From Ruminococcus_C sp963590855 (lineage in GTDB: Bacteria; Bacillota; Clostridia; Oscillospirales; Ruminococcaceae), in assembly GCA_963590855.1 (NCBI GenBank), contig CAVAQT010000011.1:1-64000 (forward strand): 64,000 nucleotides of DNA, given 5' to 3'. A model generated the notes under the pieces. It was given only the letters and a program-made list of their open reading frames with translations, was not told the DNA's origin and searched no databases. Every line of letters starts with the position of its first letter. Position 1 is the stretch's first letter. This document shows positions 33,091-42,399 of the stretch, piece after piece. The translations under genes and the position numbers were made by a program.

Positions 33091-35505
33091 ATGAGCAACA
33101 AATATGATTTTGCCGCTGTAGAACCCAAGTGGCAGAAATACTGGGAAGAGCACGGCTCGTTCCGCGCCAAGGAGGATCATACCAAGCCGAAGTTTTATGC
33201 ATTGGTAGAGTTTCCGTATCCCTCCGGTCACGGTATGCATGTCGGTCACATCAAGGCGTACTCTGGTCTGGAAGTAGTCAGCCGCAAGCGCCGGATGCAA
33301 GGCTATAACGTACTGTTCCCCATCGGTTTTGATGCCTATGGTCTGCCGACTGAAAACACTGCCATCAAGACAGGTGTACATCCCCGTAAGGTGACCGATG
33401 ACAATATCGTAAAGTTTACCGGACAGCTCAAGCGCGTCGGCTTCTCCTTCGACTGGTCGAGAGTGATCGACACCACCGATGAGCAGTATTATAAGTGGAC
33501 ACAGTGGATCTTCCTGAAAATGTTTGAAAAGGGACTGGCTTTCCGGGATAAGACACTGGTCAATTACTGCCCCAGCTGTAAGGTGGTTCTGTCTAACGAG
33601 GATTCTCAGGGCGGAAAGTGCGACATCTGCCACAGCGAGATCGTCCAGAAAACCAAGGAAGTCTGGTATCTGCGCATTACAGAATACGCGGACAAGCTGC
33701 TCCAGGGACTGGAAGAGGTGGACTATCTGCCCAACGTCAAGCTCCAGCAGCAGAACTGGATCGGCAAGTCTACCGGTGCATTTGTCAACTTCTCGATCAA
33801 GGAACACGCAGACGAAAAGCTGCGCATCTATACTACACGCCCGGATACGCTGTATGGCGTGACCTTTATGGTCATTGCGCCAGAGCATCCGATCATCCAG
33901 AAGTATCGCGACAGCATCGCCAACATTGCAGATCTGGATGCATACAAGGCAGAGTGTGCCAAGAAGAGTGAGTTCGAGCGGACACAGCTGGTCAAGGATA
34001 AGACCGGCGTGAAGATCGAAGGTCTCACCGGCATCAACCCTATCACTGGCAAAGAGATTCCCATCTACATTTCCGACTATGTTATGATGGGCTATGGTAC
34101 TGGCGCAATCATGGCTGTGCCGGCACACGATACCCGTGACTATGACTTTGCCAAGAAGTTTGGCATCGACATCATCGAAGTCATCAAGGGCGGCGATATT
34201 TCCAAGGAAGCCTATACCGGAGACGGCGAAATGGTGAACTCTGGCATTCTGAACGGTATCTCCAACAAAAAGGATGCCATTGAAAAGATGCTGGAAGTGT
34301 TGGCGGAAAAGGGCTGCGGCGAAAAGGGCGTACAGTACAAGATGAAAGACTGGGCGTTCAACCGTCAGCGCTACTGGGGGGAACCGATTCCCATCGTATA
34401 TTGTCCGAAGTGCGGCATGGTGCCGGTGTCCTATGACCAGCTGCCGCTGCGTCTGCCGCCGGTAGAGAACTTTGAACCGGGTAAGGACGGCGAAAGCCCG
34501 CTGGCAAAGATTGACTCCTTTGTACACTGCAAGTGCCCGAAGTGCGGTGCAGACGCAAGACGGGAAACGGATACTATGCCCCAGTGGGCAGGCTCTTCCT
34601 GGTACTTCCTCCGCTACTGTGATCCGCATAATGACAAGGAATTTGCTTCTCAGGAAGCATTGAAATACTGGATGCCGGTAGACTGGTATAACGGCGGCAT
34701 GGAGCATGTAACACGTCATATGATCTACTCCCGGTTCTGGCATAAGTTCCTGTATGATCTGGATCTGGTGCCGACTTCGGAGCCGTATGCAAAGCGTACC
34801 GCACAGGGTCTGATTCTGGGACCGGACGGCGAGAAAATGTCCAAGTCCAGAGGCAATGTCGTTGACCCGAATGATGTTGTCGATGTCTATGGCGCAGACG
34901 TGCTGCGTCTGTATGTGCTGTTCATGGGCGACTATGAAAAGGCCGCGCCTTGGAGCGAGAGCAGTGTAAAGGGCTGCAAGCGCTTTATCGACCGTATCTG
35001 GGCGCTTCAGGACAAGATGACCGACAGCGACAGCTACAGTGACGCCCTGCGTTCTAAGATACACAAGACCATCAAGAAGGTGTCTGAGGATATCGAGGCA
35101 ATGAAGTTCAACACTGCCATTGCGGCAATGATGACGCTGCTGAATGATATTTACGATGCCGGCTCTATCACCAAGAAGGAATTCCGTGATTTGCTGATCC
35201 TGCTGTATCCGTTTGCACCGCACATCTCCGAGGAATTGTATCAGGTGATCGGCTGTGAGGGTGTTCTCAGCGAACAGGAATGGGTGACCTATGACGAAGC
35301 GTTGTGCGTGGATGATATGATCGAGATCGTTGTCCAGATCAACGGCAAGGTAAAGGCAAAGCTGGAGATCCCGGCAGATGCAGAAAAGGATGCTGTTCTG
35401 GAACAGGCTGCCGCCGATGCAAAAATAATAGAAGCGACAACTGGTAAAAATATTGTGAAACAGATATATGTGCCAAAGAAACTTGTGAATTTTGTGGTAA
35501 AATAA
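33091..35505 (+). CDS. leuS: Leucyl-tRNA synthetase
   Basis: This 804-residue class I synthetase has the HIGH motif in GHGMHVGHIK, the CP1 editing domain (IYTTRPDTLYGVTFMV in part), zinc-binding Cys pairs (CPSC, CDIC), and KMSKS in GEKMSKSRGN. The C-terminal anticodon-binding region follows. AAAGGA lies 9 bases before this ATG; an ATG 9 bases earlier abuts the site. No T-box leader is visible in the 24 bases after the preceding gene, so its promoter is not evident here. Confidence 0.97.
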   Translation: MSNKYDFAAVEPKWQKYWEEHGSFRAKEDHTKPKFYALVEFPYPSGHGMHVGHIKAYSGLEVVSRKRRMQGYNVLFPIGFDAYGLPTENTAIKTGVHPRKVTDDNIVKFTGQLKRVGFSFDWSRVIDTTDEQYYKWTQWIFLKMFEKGLAFRDKTLVNYCPSCKVVLSNEDSQGGKCDICHSEIVQKTKEVWYLRITEYADKLLQGLEEVDYLPNVKLQQQNWIGKSTGAFVNFSIKEHADEKLRIYTTRPDTLYGVTFMVIAPEHPIIQKYRDSIANIADLDAYKAECAKKSEFERTQLVKDKTGVKIEGLTGINPITGKEIPIYISDYVMMGYGTGAIMAVPAHDTRDYDFAKKFGIDIIEVIKGGDISKEAYTGDGEMVNSGILNGISNKKDAIEKMLEVLAEKGCGEKGVQYKMKDWAFNRQRYWGEPIPIVYCPKCGMVPVSYDQLPLRLPPVENFEPGKDGESPLAKIDSFVHCKCPKCGADARRETDTMPQWAGSSWYFLRYCDPHNDKEFASQEALKYWMPVDWYNGGMEHVTRHMIYSRFWHKFLYDLDLVPTSEPYAKRTAQGLILGPDGEKMSKSRGNVVDPNDVVDVYGADVLRLYVLFMGDYEKAAPWSESSVKGCKRFIDRIWALQDKMTDSDSYSDALRSKIHKTIKKVSEDIEAMKFNTAIAAMMTLLNDIYDAGSITKKEFRDLLILLYPFAPHISEELYQVIGCEGVLSEQEWVTYDEALCVDDMIEIVVQINGKVKAKLEIPADAEKDAVLEQAAADAKIIEATTGKNIVKQIYVPKKLVNFVVK

Positions 35506-35533
35506 CAAATTTCTAAGTTTGTGAAAAAAACAC

Positions 35534-35562
35534 TTGACAAATTCTAAAATATGTGGTACAAT
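35534..35562 (+). promoter_or_regulatory. Promoter of rpsU
   Basis: TTGACA (35534-35539), a 17-base spacer, TACAAT (35557-35562). It leaves a leader of about 150 bases before the GTG start of rpsU, in which I see no clear attenuator. Confidence 0.85.
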
Positions 35563-35717
35563 GAATTATATTGCAAAAAAAGTTTGCAGCATGACAGGTT
35601 TAGCTGATACCCGATGCTCCTAAAAAGGGATTGTTGGTGGTATAGATCAGAAGTCTGGTCGTTAGGATCCGGCGGAAGATTAGCCTCTGCCGTAGCGGCA
35701 AAGGGAGGGAAATGTAA

Positions 35718-35891
35718 GTGGCAGAAGTTCGCGTTGGTAAGAACGAGTCTTTGGACACCGCTCTGAAGCGCTTTAAGAGATCTTGTGCGAAGGACGGCGT
35801 TATCGCTGAAGTTCGTAAGAGAGAGCATTACGAAAAGCCTTCTGTAAAGCGTAAGAAGAAGTCTGAAGCTGCTCGTAAGCGCAAGTATTAA
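35718..35891 (+). CDS. rpsU: Ribosomal protein S21 (bS21)
   Basis: This 57-residue basic protein starts at GTG: AEVRVGKNESLDTALKRFKR is the bS21 N-terminus, and the C-terminus is Lys/Arg-rich (KRKKKSEAARKRKY). GGGAGG lies about 9 bases upstream. S21 sits near the mRNA 3' anti-Shine-Dalgarno region in the 30S subunit. It is a single-gene unit with its own promoter and a perfect terminator. Confidence 0.96.
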   Translation: MAEVRVGKNESLDTALKRFKRSCAKDGVIAEVRKREHYEKPSVKRKKKSEAARKRKY

Positions 35892-35916
35892 TAAATAGTA
35901 TTGCGATAACAGCAGG

Positions 35917-35949
35917 CGGGCGCACTTGTAACAAGTGCGCCCGTTTTTT
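35917..35949 (+). terminator. Terminator of rpsU
   Basis: A perfect 13-bp stem, 35917-35929 with 35931-35943 (core GGGCGCACTTGT), followed by TTTTTT. Confidence 0.95.
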
Positions 35950-36043
35950 GTAGATGAACAACCGTAGTTCGACATTTCCGGCAGAGAAAAAGGCGTATAA
36001 TGTAACTGCGGTCTGTACCGCTCTGCCGAAAGGAGGAATATCC

Positions 36044-36550
36044 ATGCTGTTTCGGGCAAAAATTGCGCTGCGCAGCGTATGTGACATCACGCCGCAGCTT
36101 CTGGGGAAAATGGGCATCCGGGGGCTGCTGCTGGACATAGACAATACACTCACGACACACGACAATCCTGTACCCGCCCCGGGCGTGGAAGCGTGGGTCG
36201 CCGGGATGCAGGCGGCAGGGATCGCACTGTGCCTGGTGTCCAACAATCATCCGCCCAGAGTCGAACCGTTTGCCAGACGTTTGGGACTGGACTTTGTGTG
36301 TGAAGGGAAAAAACCGCTTTCCAAGGGCTATCGGGAGGCAGTGCAGAAAATGGGACTGCCCCGAAAGGAGGTCGCCGCTGTCGGCGATCAGATCTTTACC
36401 GATGTGCTGGGCGCGAATTTGTTTCGCGTGCCCTGTATTTTTGTGTTCCCTATGGAAATGGAAAAGACGAAGTTTTTCAAATTCAAGCGGCGAATGGAGC
36501 TTCCGTTCCTGCCGAAAAAAATATATGAAGAAAACGAGGAGCTGAACTGA
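36044..36550 (+). CDS. yqeG: YqeG-family HAD phosphatase
   Basis: This 168-residue HAD-superfamily protein of the YqeG (IIIA) type has motif I LLDIDNTLTTHD, motif II CLVSNN, the Lys in KKPLSKGY, and motif III/IV VGDQIFTDVLGAN. The substrate is unassigned. GAAAGGAGG precedes the chosen ATG. aroQ starts 1 base after its stop; the gene order yqeG-aroE/aroQ-pepP-efp is common in Firmicutes. Confidence 0.92.
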   Translation: MLFRAKIALRSVCDITPQLLGKMGIRGLLLDIDNTLTTHDNPVPAPGVEAWVAGMQAAGIALCLVSNNHPPRVEPFARRLGLDFVCEGKKPLSKGYREAVQKMGLPRKEVAAVGDQIFTDVLGANLFRVPCIFVFPMEMEKTKFFKFKRRMELPFLPKKIYEENEELN

Positions 36551-36551
36551 T

Positions 36552-36983
36552 ATGGTACAAAAAGTATTGGTGATTCACGGGCCGAATCTGAATCTGCTGG
36601 GAGAGCGAGAACCCGGCGTTTACGGCAATACCACTTTTGCGGATCTGAACCGCATGATCCTGGATCGTGCAGAGGGACTGGGACTGGAGTGCGAGATCTT
36701 TCAGTCCAACCACGAGGGCGCGATCATTGACAAGCTGCATGCAGCACGGAATACCTTTGACGGCGTTGTCATCAATGCCGGGGCATATACCCACTACAGT
36801 TATGCCATTCACGATGCCATTCACGACATCCGCATCCCCTGCGTGGAGGTGCACATCAGCAACATCTATGCACGGGACGAGTTTCGTTCGCACTCGGTAC
36901 TGAGCCCGGTCTGCGCCGGAACGATCGCCGGCTTCGGTATCAATGGTTATTTTCTGGCGCTTCAGGCGCTTTCTGAAATGTAA
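36552..36983 (+). CDS. aroQ: 3-dehydroquinate dehydratase, type II
   Basis: This 143-residue type II dehydroquinase has HGPNLNLLGEREPGVYG in part (with the catalytic Tyr), INAGAYTHYSYAI and VEVHISNIYARDEFR in part. It is step three of the shikimate pathway. It is separate from the aroB-aroA-aroC operon at 50.2-53.6 kb, but the two together cover four of the seven steps. Confidence 0.96.
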   Translation: MVQKVLVIHGPNLNLLGEREPGVYGNTTFADLNRMILDRAEGLGLECEIFQSNHEGAIIDKLHAARNTFDGVVINAGAYTHYSYAIHDAIHDIRIPCVEVHISNIYARDEFRSHSVLSPVCAGTIAGFGINGYFLALQALSEM

Positions 36984-36997
36984 GGAGATGTTTCATC

Positions 36998-38074
36998 ATG
37001 AAAAGTCGTTTGGAAACGCTGATGCAGCGGCTGCCGGCTGAGACAGATGCTGCACTGATTCAATCGGATGTGAACCGCCGGTATTTTACCGGGATGCAGT
37101 CCTCTGCCGGAACAGTTGTCTGCTTCCGGGATGCTGCCTATCTCATCATCGACTTCCGCTATATCGAAAAGGCGCGGGAGTGCGTGAAGGACTGCACCGT
37201 TATCGAACAGCATGACTTGTTCGCGCAGCTCCGGGAATTACTTCAGAAGCATCATGCGCGAACCCTTTCGGTAGAGACAATGGACATGACCCTGAGTCAG
37301 TTTTTTAAGTTGAAGCAGCACCTGGGCAATCAGGTTCGCTTCGATCAAAGTGATACACTGAGTCGTCTGATTTTTGAATGCCGTACCGTAAAGAGTGCAG
37401 AAGAAATCGAAAAGATCCGGCAGGCGCAGCGCATCGCGGAGATCGCTTTTGCAGACATCTGCAATTTCCTGCGGCCTGGCATTTCGGAACGGGACGTAAT
37501 GCTGCGGCTGAATCAGACCATGATGAAAAACGGCTCAGAGGGAGAATCTTTCCCCACCATCGCATTGACAGGCAGAGCGACTTCTATGCCTCATGGTGTG
37601 CCCTCGGCGCAGCGCATGGTGCAGAACGGGGACTTTGTGCTGATGGACTACGGCGCTATGGTGGACGGCTATCACAGCGACATGACCCGTACTGTCTGCG
37701 TGGGGCAGCCTAGCGAAAAAATGCAGCAGGTCTATGATATTGTGCTGAAAGCTCAGGCGGCCGGCATTGACGGCGCAAAGCCAGGTATCACCGGCAGAGA
37801 CATGGACAAGCTGGCACGGGATATCATCGAAGAGGCAGGCTACGGCGACAACTTCGGGCATTCTCTGGGACACGGCGTAGGACTGGAGATCCATGAATTT
37901 CCCAACGCTTCTCCGGGAACGCTGACAAAGCTGGCACCCGGCAATGTGGTGACAGTAGAACCGGGAATCTACCTGCCGGGTGAGTTCGGTGTGCGCATCG
38001 AGGACTTTGTGGTCATTCGGGAGAACGGCTGCGAGAATCTGACTGAAGCGCCGAAACAACTGATGGTGCTGTAA
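36998..38074 (+). CDS. Xaa-Pro aminopeptidase / M24 family peptidase
   Basis: This 358-residue protein has an N-terminal creatinase-like domain (RYFTGMQSSAGTVV) and a C-terminal pita-bread M24 domain with metal ligands in LMDYGAMVDGYHSDMTRT in part, GHSLGHGVGLEIHE and VVTVEPGIYLPGEFGVRIED in part. It removes N-terminal residues before proline. It lies upstream of efp, as in many Firmicutes; EF-P itself serves polyproline translation. AAGGAGATG precedes the start. Confidence 0.92.
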   Translation: MKSRLETLMQRLPAETDAALIQSDVNRRYFTGMQSSAGTVVCFRDAAYLIIDFRYIEKARECVKDCTVIEQHDLFAQLRELLQKHHARTLSVETMDMTLSQFFKLKQHLGNQVRFDQSDTLSRLIFECRTVKSAEEIEKIRQAQRIAEIAFADICNFLRPGISERDVMLRLNQTMMKNGSEGESFPTIALTGRATSMPHGVPSAQRMVQNGDFVLMDYGAMVDGYHSDMTRTVCVGQPSEKMQQVYDIVLKAQAAGIDGAKPGITGRDMDKLARDIIEEAGYGDNFGHSLGHGVGLEIHEFPNASPGTLTKLAPGNVVTVEPGIYLPGEFGVRIEDFVVIRENGCENLTEAPKQLMVL

Positions 38075-38089
38075 AAGGAGACTGATCTA

Positions 38090-38593
38090 ATGGGAATGTA
38101 TGCGGGATATTACCAGATTTCCGACGCAGAACTGGAACACCTGGGACAACTGGATGAACAAGGTCTGGTGGAATGGGAAGAGGAACTGCCAGAGGATGAA
38201 AATGTGGAAATATGCGTTTTGGATAAGATGTGGGATGCCCTGCATTTTGTACTGACCGGAGATACCCTGTCAGATGCCGCAGACCATGATCCATTGTCAG
38301 AGGCGGTGTGCGGCAGCATCTTCCTGGCACGGCGGCAGATACATGTGGGCGGCATTCCGTCGAATCGCGTAAAAGAAATTGCACAGGCACTGCGCGAGGT
38401 GGATTTTGCCGCACGTCTGGCAGCATTGCAGATGGCCGATTTTGCGCAGGCAGAGATCTATCCGGGCATCTGGGACAGACCGGATGAGGAAGATGACATT
38501 CGTGAGGAATTGCAGGAGTACTTTGCGGATTTGCAGGCGTTCTATGCCCATGCCGCAGAACAGAGGAACGCAGTGCTGGTGATGATCAGCTGA
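38090..38593 (+). CDS. DUF1877 (YfbM-like) family protein
   Basis: A 167-residue acidic protein starting MGMYAGYYQISDAEL, with LDKMWDALHFVLTGD and GGIPSNRVKEIAQAL, the recognisable DUF1877/YfbM pattern. Function is unknown. AAAGGAG lies about 9 bases before the ATG. It lies between the M24 peptidase and efp, 16 bases after the former. Confidence 0.85.
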   Translation: MGMYAGYYQISDAELEHLGQLDEQGLVEWEEELPEDENVEICVLDKMWDALHFVLTGDTLSDAADHDPLSEAVCGSIFLARRQIHVGGIPSNRVKEIAQALREVDFAARLAALQMADFAQAEIYPGIWDRPDEEDDIREELQEYFADLQAFYAHAAEQRNAVLVMIS

Positions 38594-38666
38594 TGGGCGC
38601 AGTGATTTTGCAGGAAGAAAACGAAAGATTTTTCCAGCAGAAACGTAAATTTTTTTGCAGAAAGTC

Positions 38667-38695
38667 TTGCAAAGACAGCGATTATGTTGTATAAT
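38667..38695 (+). promoter_or_regulatory. Promoter of efp
   Basis: TTGCAA (38667-38672), a 17-base spacer, TATAAT (38690-38695). The leader of about 125 bases contains TAGGGA...TCCCTA (about 38769-38801), a possible hairpin before the GGAGG site. Confidence 0.85.
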
Positions 38696-38824
38696 AAAAT
38701 TAAGCAATGTTTTTTGAGGGGATTCTCTGCTTTCACGCAGGGCGATTTCCTGTCGTTGCATGAAAGATAGGGAGTATCAGGGATCGACCCCCATTCCCTA
38801 GAAATAAAACGGAGGTTTCAATTT

Positions 38825-39382
38825 ATGATTTCAGCAGGCGATTTCAGAAACGGTATCACATTTGAACTGGATGGCAACGTGGTACAGGTTATCGAATTCC
38901 AGCACGTTAAGCCGGGTAAGGGTGCCGCTTTCGTCCGCACCAAGTATAAGAATGTTATCACTGGCGCAGTGGTAGAGCGTTCTTTCAACCCGACTGATAA
39001 GTATCCGACCGCTTATATCGAGCGTAAGGACATGCAGTATCTGTACAGCGACGGCGATCTGTACTACTTCATGGATATGGAAACTTATGAGCAGCAGCCG
39101 ATCGACAGCTCTAAGCTGGGTTCTGCATTCCAGTTCGTGAAGGAGAACATGGAAGTCAAGGTTCTGTCCTACAAGGGCAATGTATTCGGCGTAGAGCCGC
39201 CCAACTTTGTAGAACTGGAAGTTACTGAGACAGACCCGGGCTTCAAGGGCGATACTGCTACCAACGCAACCAAGCCGGCAACACTGGAAACCGGTGCAGA
39301 GATCAAGGTTCCGCTGTTTATCAACCAGGGCGATATGATCCGCATCGACACCAGAACCGGTGAGTATATGGAAAGAGCATAA
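38825..39382 (+). CDS. efp: Elongation factor P
   Basis: This 185-residue three-domain factor starts MISAGDFRNGITFELDGN. HVKPGKGAAFVRTK holds the loop Lys that is modified in some bacteria. It ends in the EF-P C-terminal domain (GDMIRIDTRTGEYMERA). It relieves ribosome stalling at polyproline. The M16-like pair at 47.3-49.8 kb resembles proteins tied to EF-P modification in Bacillus. GGAGG precedes the ATG. Confidence 0.97.
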   Translation: MISAGDFRNGITFELDGNVVQVIEFQHVKPGKGAAFVRTKYKNVITGAVVERSFNPTDKYPTAYIERKDMQYLYSDGDLYYFMDMETYEQQPIDSSKLGSAFQFVKENMEVKVLSYKGNVFGVEPPNFVELEVTETDPGFKGDTATNATKPATLETGAEIKVPLFINQGDMIRIDTRTGEYMERA

Positions 39383-39460
39383 GCGGCAAGATCTGCTTGA
39401 TGCAAACATTTTCGGTGCTGCACAGGATGCAGCCCGTGTTTTGAACAGGAGGTATTTCAA

Positions 39461-39949
39461 ATGAACCTGACGGATAAGATGGCGTATGTACGCGGCATGG
39501 TCGACGGTATGGAACTGGATCTGACCAGCACAAAAGAAGGCAAGGTACTGGGACAGCTGCTGGATGTGATGCAGGATCTGACAGCATATGTCACCGATCT
39601 GCAGACCCAGGTAGACGAGCTGACAGAGGTTTGCGATCTGTTTGATCAGGATCTGGGCGATCTGGAAGACATTGTCTATGATGAGGACGATGACGACGAC
39701 GCATACTATTCCTGTGATGACGACGACTTTGATGATGACGATTTTGACGACGACGATGATGAGACACTCTATGAGACAGTCTGCCCGTCCTGCAATAATG
39801 TCATCGCTCTGAGTGAATCTGTTCTGGAAGAAGGCGAGATGCCGTGTCCGTGCTGCGGCGAGATGCTGGAGTTTGACTACAGCGATCTGGACATGGATGC
39901 CTTTGAAGTGCCGATCGAAGAACCGGCAGAGGACGATTCCGCAGAATAA
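39461..39949 (+). CDS. CD1247-like protein with poly-Asp tract and zinc ribbon
   Basis: This 162-residue protein has an N-terminal helical domain (KMAYVRGMVDGMELD, typical of the CD1247 N-terminal family next to efp in Clostridia), a short coiled coil, a tract of about 35 residues that is mostly Asp (about 70-103), and a C-terminal zinc ribbon (CPSC...CPCC). Function is unknown. The efp neighbourhood is conserved in Clostridia, suggesting a translation-linked role (inference). Its leader carries a GGTGCTGC hairpin. AGGAGG precedes the ATG. Confidence 0.8.
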   Translation: MNLTDKMAYVRGMVDGMELDLTSTKEGKVLGQLLDVMQDLTAYVTDLQTQVDELTEVCDLFDQDLGDLEDIVYDEDDDDDAYYSCDDDDFDDDDFDDDDDETLYETVCPSCNNVIALSESVLEEGEMPCPCCGEMLEFDYSDLDMDAFEVPIEEPAEDDSAE

Positions 39950-39996
39950 ATGAAACGGTTGTCCACAGAGGCGGCAACTGTAAATATGGATCAAAG

Positions 39997-40023
39997 AACA
40001 AGCCGGCGGTCTGTCGGCTTGTT
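39997..40023 (+). terminator. Terminator-like hairpin after the CD1247-like gene
   Basis: AACAAGCCG (39997-40005) pairs with CGGCTTGTT (40015-40023). The T-run is short. Confidence 0.55.
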
Positions 40024-40120
40024 TCATTCGGCTTGCAACAGCGTTTTCCGGCTTTTCGCATAGAGGTGCGCTTTCGGATAGGCGCTGGCACGGCTGATAT
40101 GATTGCATGAGGTGAAAGAA

Positions 40121-40951
40121 TTGTTTCAGATCGTAGAAAAGAAAAAGCTCAACGATGCTGTTGTGATGGTACGCATTGCAGCACCGCTGATCGCAAAAAA
40201 GGTTCTGCCGGGACAGTTTATTATTTTCCGGCTGGATGAGTTCGGTGAGCGCGTACCGCTGACTGTAGCAGATTATGACCGCGAGGGCGGCACAATTACC
40301 CTGATCTTTCAGATCGCCGGTGAGACCACACGGCAGTTCTCTCTGCTGGAAGCAGGCGACTCGATCCTGGATCTGGTCGGCCCGCTGGGCGTTCCCACAG
40401 AGCTGCCGGAGGGAACAAAGTCGGTTTGCGTGATCGGCGGCGGTGTTGGATGTGCCATCGCGTATCCCCAGGCAAAGCATCTGCACAGTCTGGGTCTGGA
40501 AGTTGACACCATCGTCGGCTTCCGCAACAAGGATATCGTCATTTTGGAGGACGAGTTCCGTGCATGCAGCGATAACCTGTATCTCTGCACCGATGACGGC
40601 TCCTATGGCACAAAGGGCTTTGTTACCAACGTATTGCAGCAGCAGCTGGAACAGGGCAAGAAGTATGATGTAGTCATTGCCATCGGCCCTGTCCCGATGA
40701 TGAAATTTGTCTGTAAGACGACTGAGCCGTTTGGAGTAAAAACCATCGTTTCGCTGAACCCCATTATGGTAGACGGCACAGGTATGTGCGGCGGATGTCG
40801 CGTGACCGTGGGCGGGAAGACCAAGTACGCCTGTGTAGACGGCCCGGACTTTGACGGCCACCAGGTGGATTTCGACGAATTGATGCGCCGCAACGGCACT
40901 TATAAGCGGCAGGAGCAGGAATGTAATCTGTTTCGGAAGGAGGTACAGTAA
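40121..40951 (+). CDS. nfnA: NfnA-type sulfide/dihydroorotate dehydrogenase-like FAD/NAD subunit
   Basis: This 276-residue subunit has an N-terminal FAD barrel (FQIVEKKKLNDAVV, PGQFIIFR), an NAD-binding domain (CVIGGGVGCAIAYPQAK in part) and C-terminal [2Fe-2S] Cys ligands (GTGMCGGCRV, YACVDGP). With NfnB it forms the electron-bifurcating NADH-dependent ferredoxin:NADP oxidoreductase. The start is TTG at 40121, 6 bases after GAGGTG; it matches the family N-terminus, whereas the TTG at 40103 has no ribosome-binding site. NfnB follows after 2 bases. Confidence 0.9.
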   Translation: MFQIVEKKKLNDAVVMVRIAAPLIAKKVLPGQFIIFRLDEFGERVPLTVADYDREGGTITLIFQIAGETTRQFSLLEAGDSILDLVGPLGVPTELPEGTKSVCVIGGGVGCAIAYPQAKHLHSLGLEVDTIVGFRNKDIVILEDEFRACSDNLYLCTDDGSYGTKGFVTNVLQQQLEQGKKYDVVIAIGPVPMMKFVCKTTEPFGVKTIVSLNPIMVDGTGMCGGCRVTVGGKTKYACVDGPDFDGHQVDFDELMRRNGTYKRQEQECNLFRKEVQ

Positions 40952-40953
40952 CC

Positions 40954-42354
40954 ATGGCAGGAAAGTTTAATATGGCAACGGAAAAAGTCCCGATGCCGGA
41001 GCGCGACCCCAAGGAACGGGCACGCTGCTTTAAAGAAGTTGCAATGGGCTATACCCCGGAACAGGCACAGGAAGAGGCAACTCGCTGTCTGCACTGCAAG
41101 GCAAAGCCCTGCGTCAGCGGATGTCCGGTAGGGGTACCGATCCCGGATTTTATCGCAGCAGTTGCAGCCGGAGATTTCTTCCAGGCATATGATATCATTC
41201 GCACTACCAACAGCCTTCCGGCTGTCTGCGGCCGTGTCTGTCCTCAGGAGAATCAGTGCGAGGGCAAGTGTGTCCGCGGCAAGAAGGGCGAACCGGTAGC
41301 GATCGGTCGTCTGGAGCGCTTTGTGGCAGACTATGCCAGAGAGCATGGCTATACTGGAAAGCAGGAAGAGATCCAGCCCAACGGCAAGCGCGTGGCAATT
41401 GTCGGCGGCGGCCCGGCAGGTCTGACCTGTGCCGGAGATCTGGCGCGTCTGGGTTACAAAGTAACTGTCTTTGAGGCATTCCAGGTAGCAGGCGGCGTTC
41501 TGATGTATGGTATTCCGGAGTTCCGTCTCCCGAAAACCATTGTACAGAAGGAGATCCAGTCCTTGAAGGATATGGGTGTAGATATTCAACCGGATATGGT
41601 AATCGGCAAGATCCTGTCCGTTGATGAACTGATGGCAGACGGCTATGATGCGGTATTCATCGGTTCTGGTGCAGGTCTGCCCCGGTTCATGAATATTCCG
41701 GGCGAAGGTCTGGTGGGTGTATGCTCTGCCAATGAGTATCTGACCCGTATCAACCTGATGCACGGCTATGACCCGAAGTATGCGACACCGGTCATCCAGT
41801 CTAAGGCTGTGGCAGTTGTCGGCGGCGGAAACGTGGCAATGGATGCAGCCAGAAGTGCGCTGCGTATGGGTGCAGAGCATGTATACATCGTATATCGCCG
41901 TTCTGAGGCAGAGATGCCGGCACGTCTGGAAGAAGTACATCATGCCAAAGAAGAGGGCGTGGAGTTCCAGAATCTGTGCAATCCGGTGGAGATCCTGGGC
42001 GACGAAAATGGCCGTGTCAATGGTTTGAAGTGCATCCGCATGGAACTGGGCGAACCGGACGAAAGCGGCAGACGCCGGCCGGTGGCTGTTCCGGACAGCG
42101 AGTTTGTTCTGGATGTTGACACTGTCATCATGGCGATCGGCACTTCCCCGAATCCGCTGATTTCTTCGACAACAGAGGGCTTGGACACAAATCGCTGGGG
42201 CTGTCTCATCGTAAGCGAGGATATGGCTACCACAAAGGACAAGGTTTATGCCGGCGGCGATGCTGTCACCGGTGCGGCAACCGTCATTCTGGCGATGGGT
42301 GCCGGAAAAACTGCTGCTGCGTCCATCGACGAAGTGCTGCGCGATCAGGCGTAA
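40954..42354 (+). CDS. nfnB: NfnB / glutamate-synthase-small-subunit-like oxidoreductase
   Basis: This 466-residue flavoprotein has an N-terminal domain with Cys clusters for two [4Fe-4S] centres (CLHCKAKPCVSGCPVG; CGRVCPQENQCEGKC). An FAD site follows (VAIVGGGPAGLTCAGDLARL in part), then an NADP site (VAVVGGGNVAMDAARSAL) and a C-terminal YAGGDAVTGAATVILAMG in part. Such proteins are often labelled gltA or gltD, but the partner next door makes NfnB the better call. No large glutamate synthase subunit is present in the window. Confidence 0.92.
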   Translation: MAGKFNMATEKVPMPERDPKERARCFKEVAMGYTPEQAQEEATRCLHCKAKPCVSGCPVGVPIPDFIAAVAAGDFFQAYDIIRTTNSLPAVCGRVCPQENQCEGKCVRGKKGEPVAIGRLERFVADYAREHGYTGKQEEIQPNGKRVAIVGGGPAGLTCAGDLARLGYKVTVFEAFQVAGGVLMYGIPEFRLPKTIVQKEIQSLKDMGVDIQPDMVIGKILSVDELMADGYDAVFIGSGAGLPRFMNIPGEGLVGVCSANEYLTRINLMHGYDPKYATPVIQSKAVAVVGGGNVAMDAARSALRMGAEHVYIVYRRSEAEMPARLEEVHHAKEEGVEFQNLCNPVEILGDENGRVNGLKCIRMELGEPDESGRRRPVAVPDSEFVLDVDTVIMAIGTSPNPLISSTTEGLDTNRWGCLIVSEDMATTKDKVYAGGDAVTGAATVILAMGAGKTAAASIDEVLRDQA

Positions 42355-42399
42355 GTACCTTCCGAAAGCGCACAGCAAACGGAGAAAGGGCTTTTGAAC

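Noticed and set aside
33040..35508. An 822-codon open frame opposite leuS
   Set aside because: Complete shadow of leuS; the translated sequence resembles no protein family and has no start signal.
35563..35717. A riboswitch or attenuator in the rpsU leader
   Set aside because: The leader is long, but I could not find a convincing terminator or known aptamer pattern.
40103..40121. Upstream TTG as the nfnA start
   Set aside because: It lacks a ribosome-binding site; the TTG at 40121 has GAGGTG at the right distance and fits the family N-terminus.
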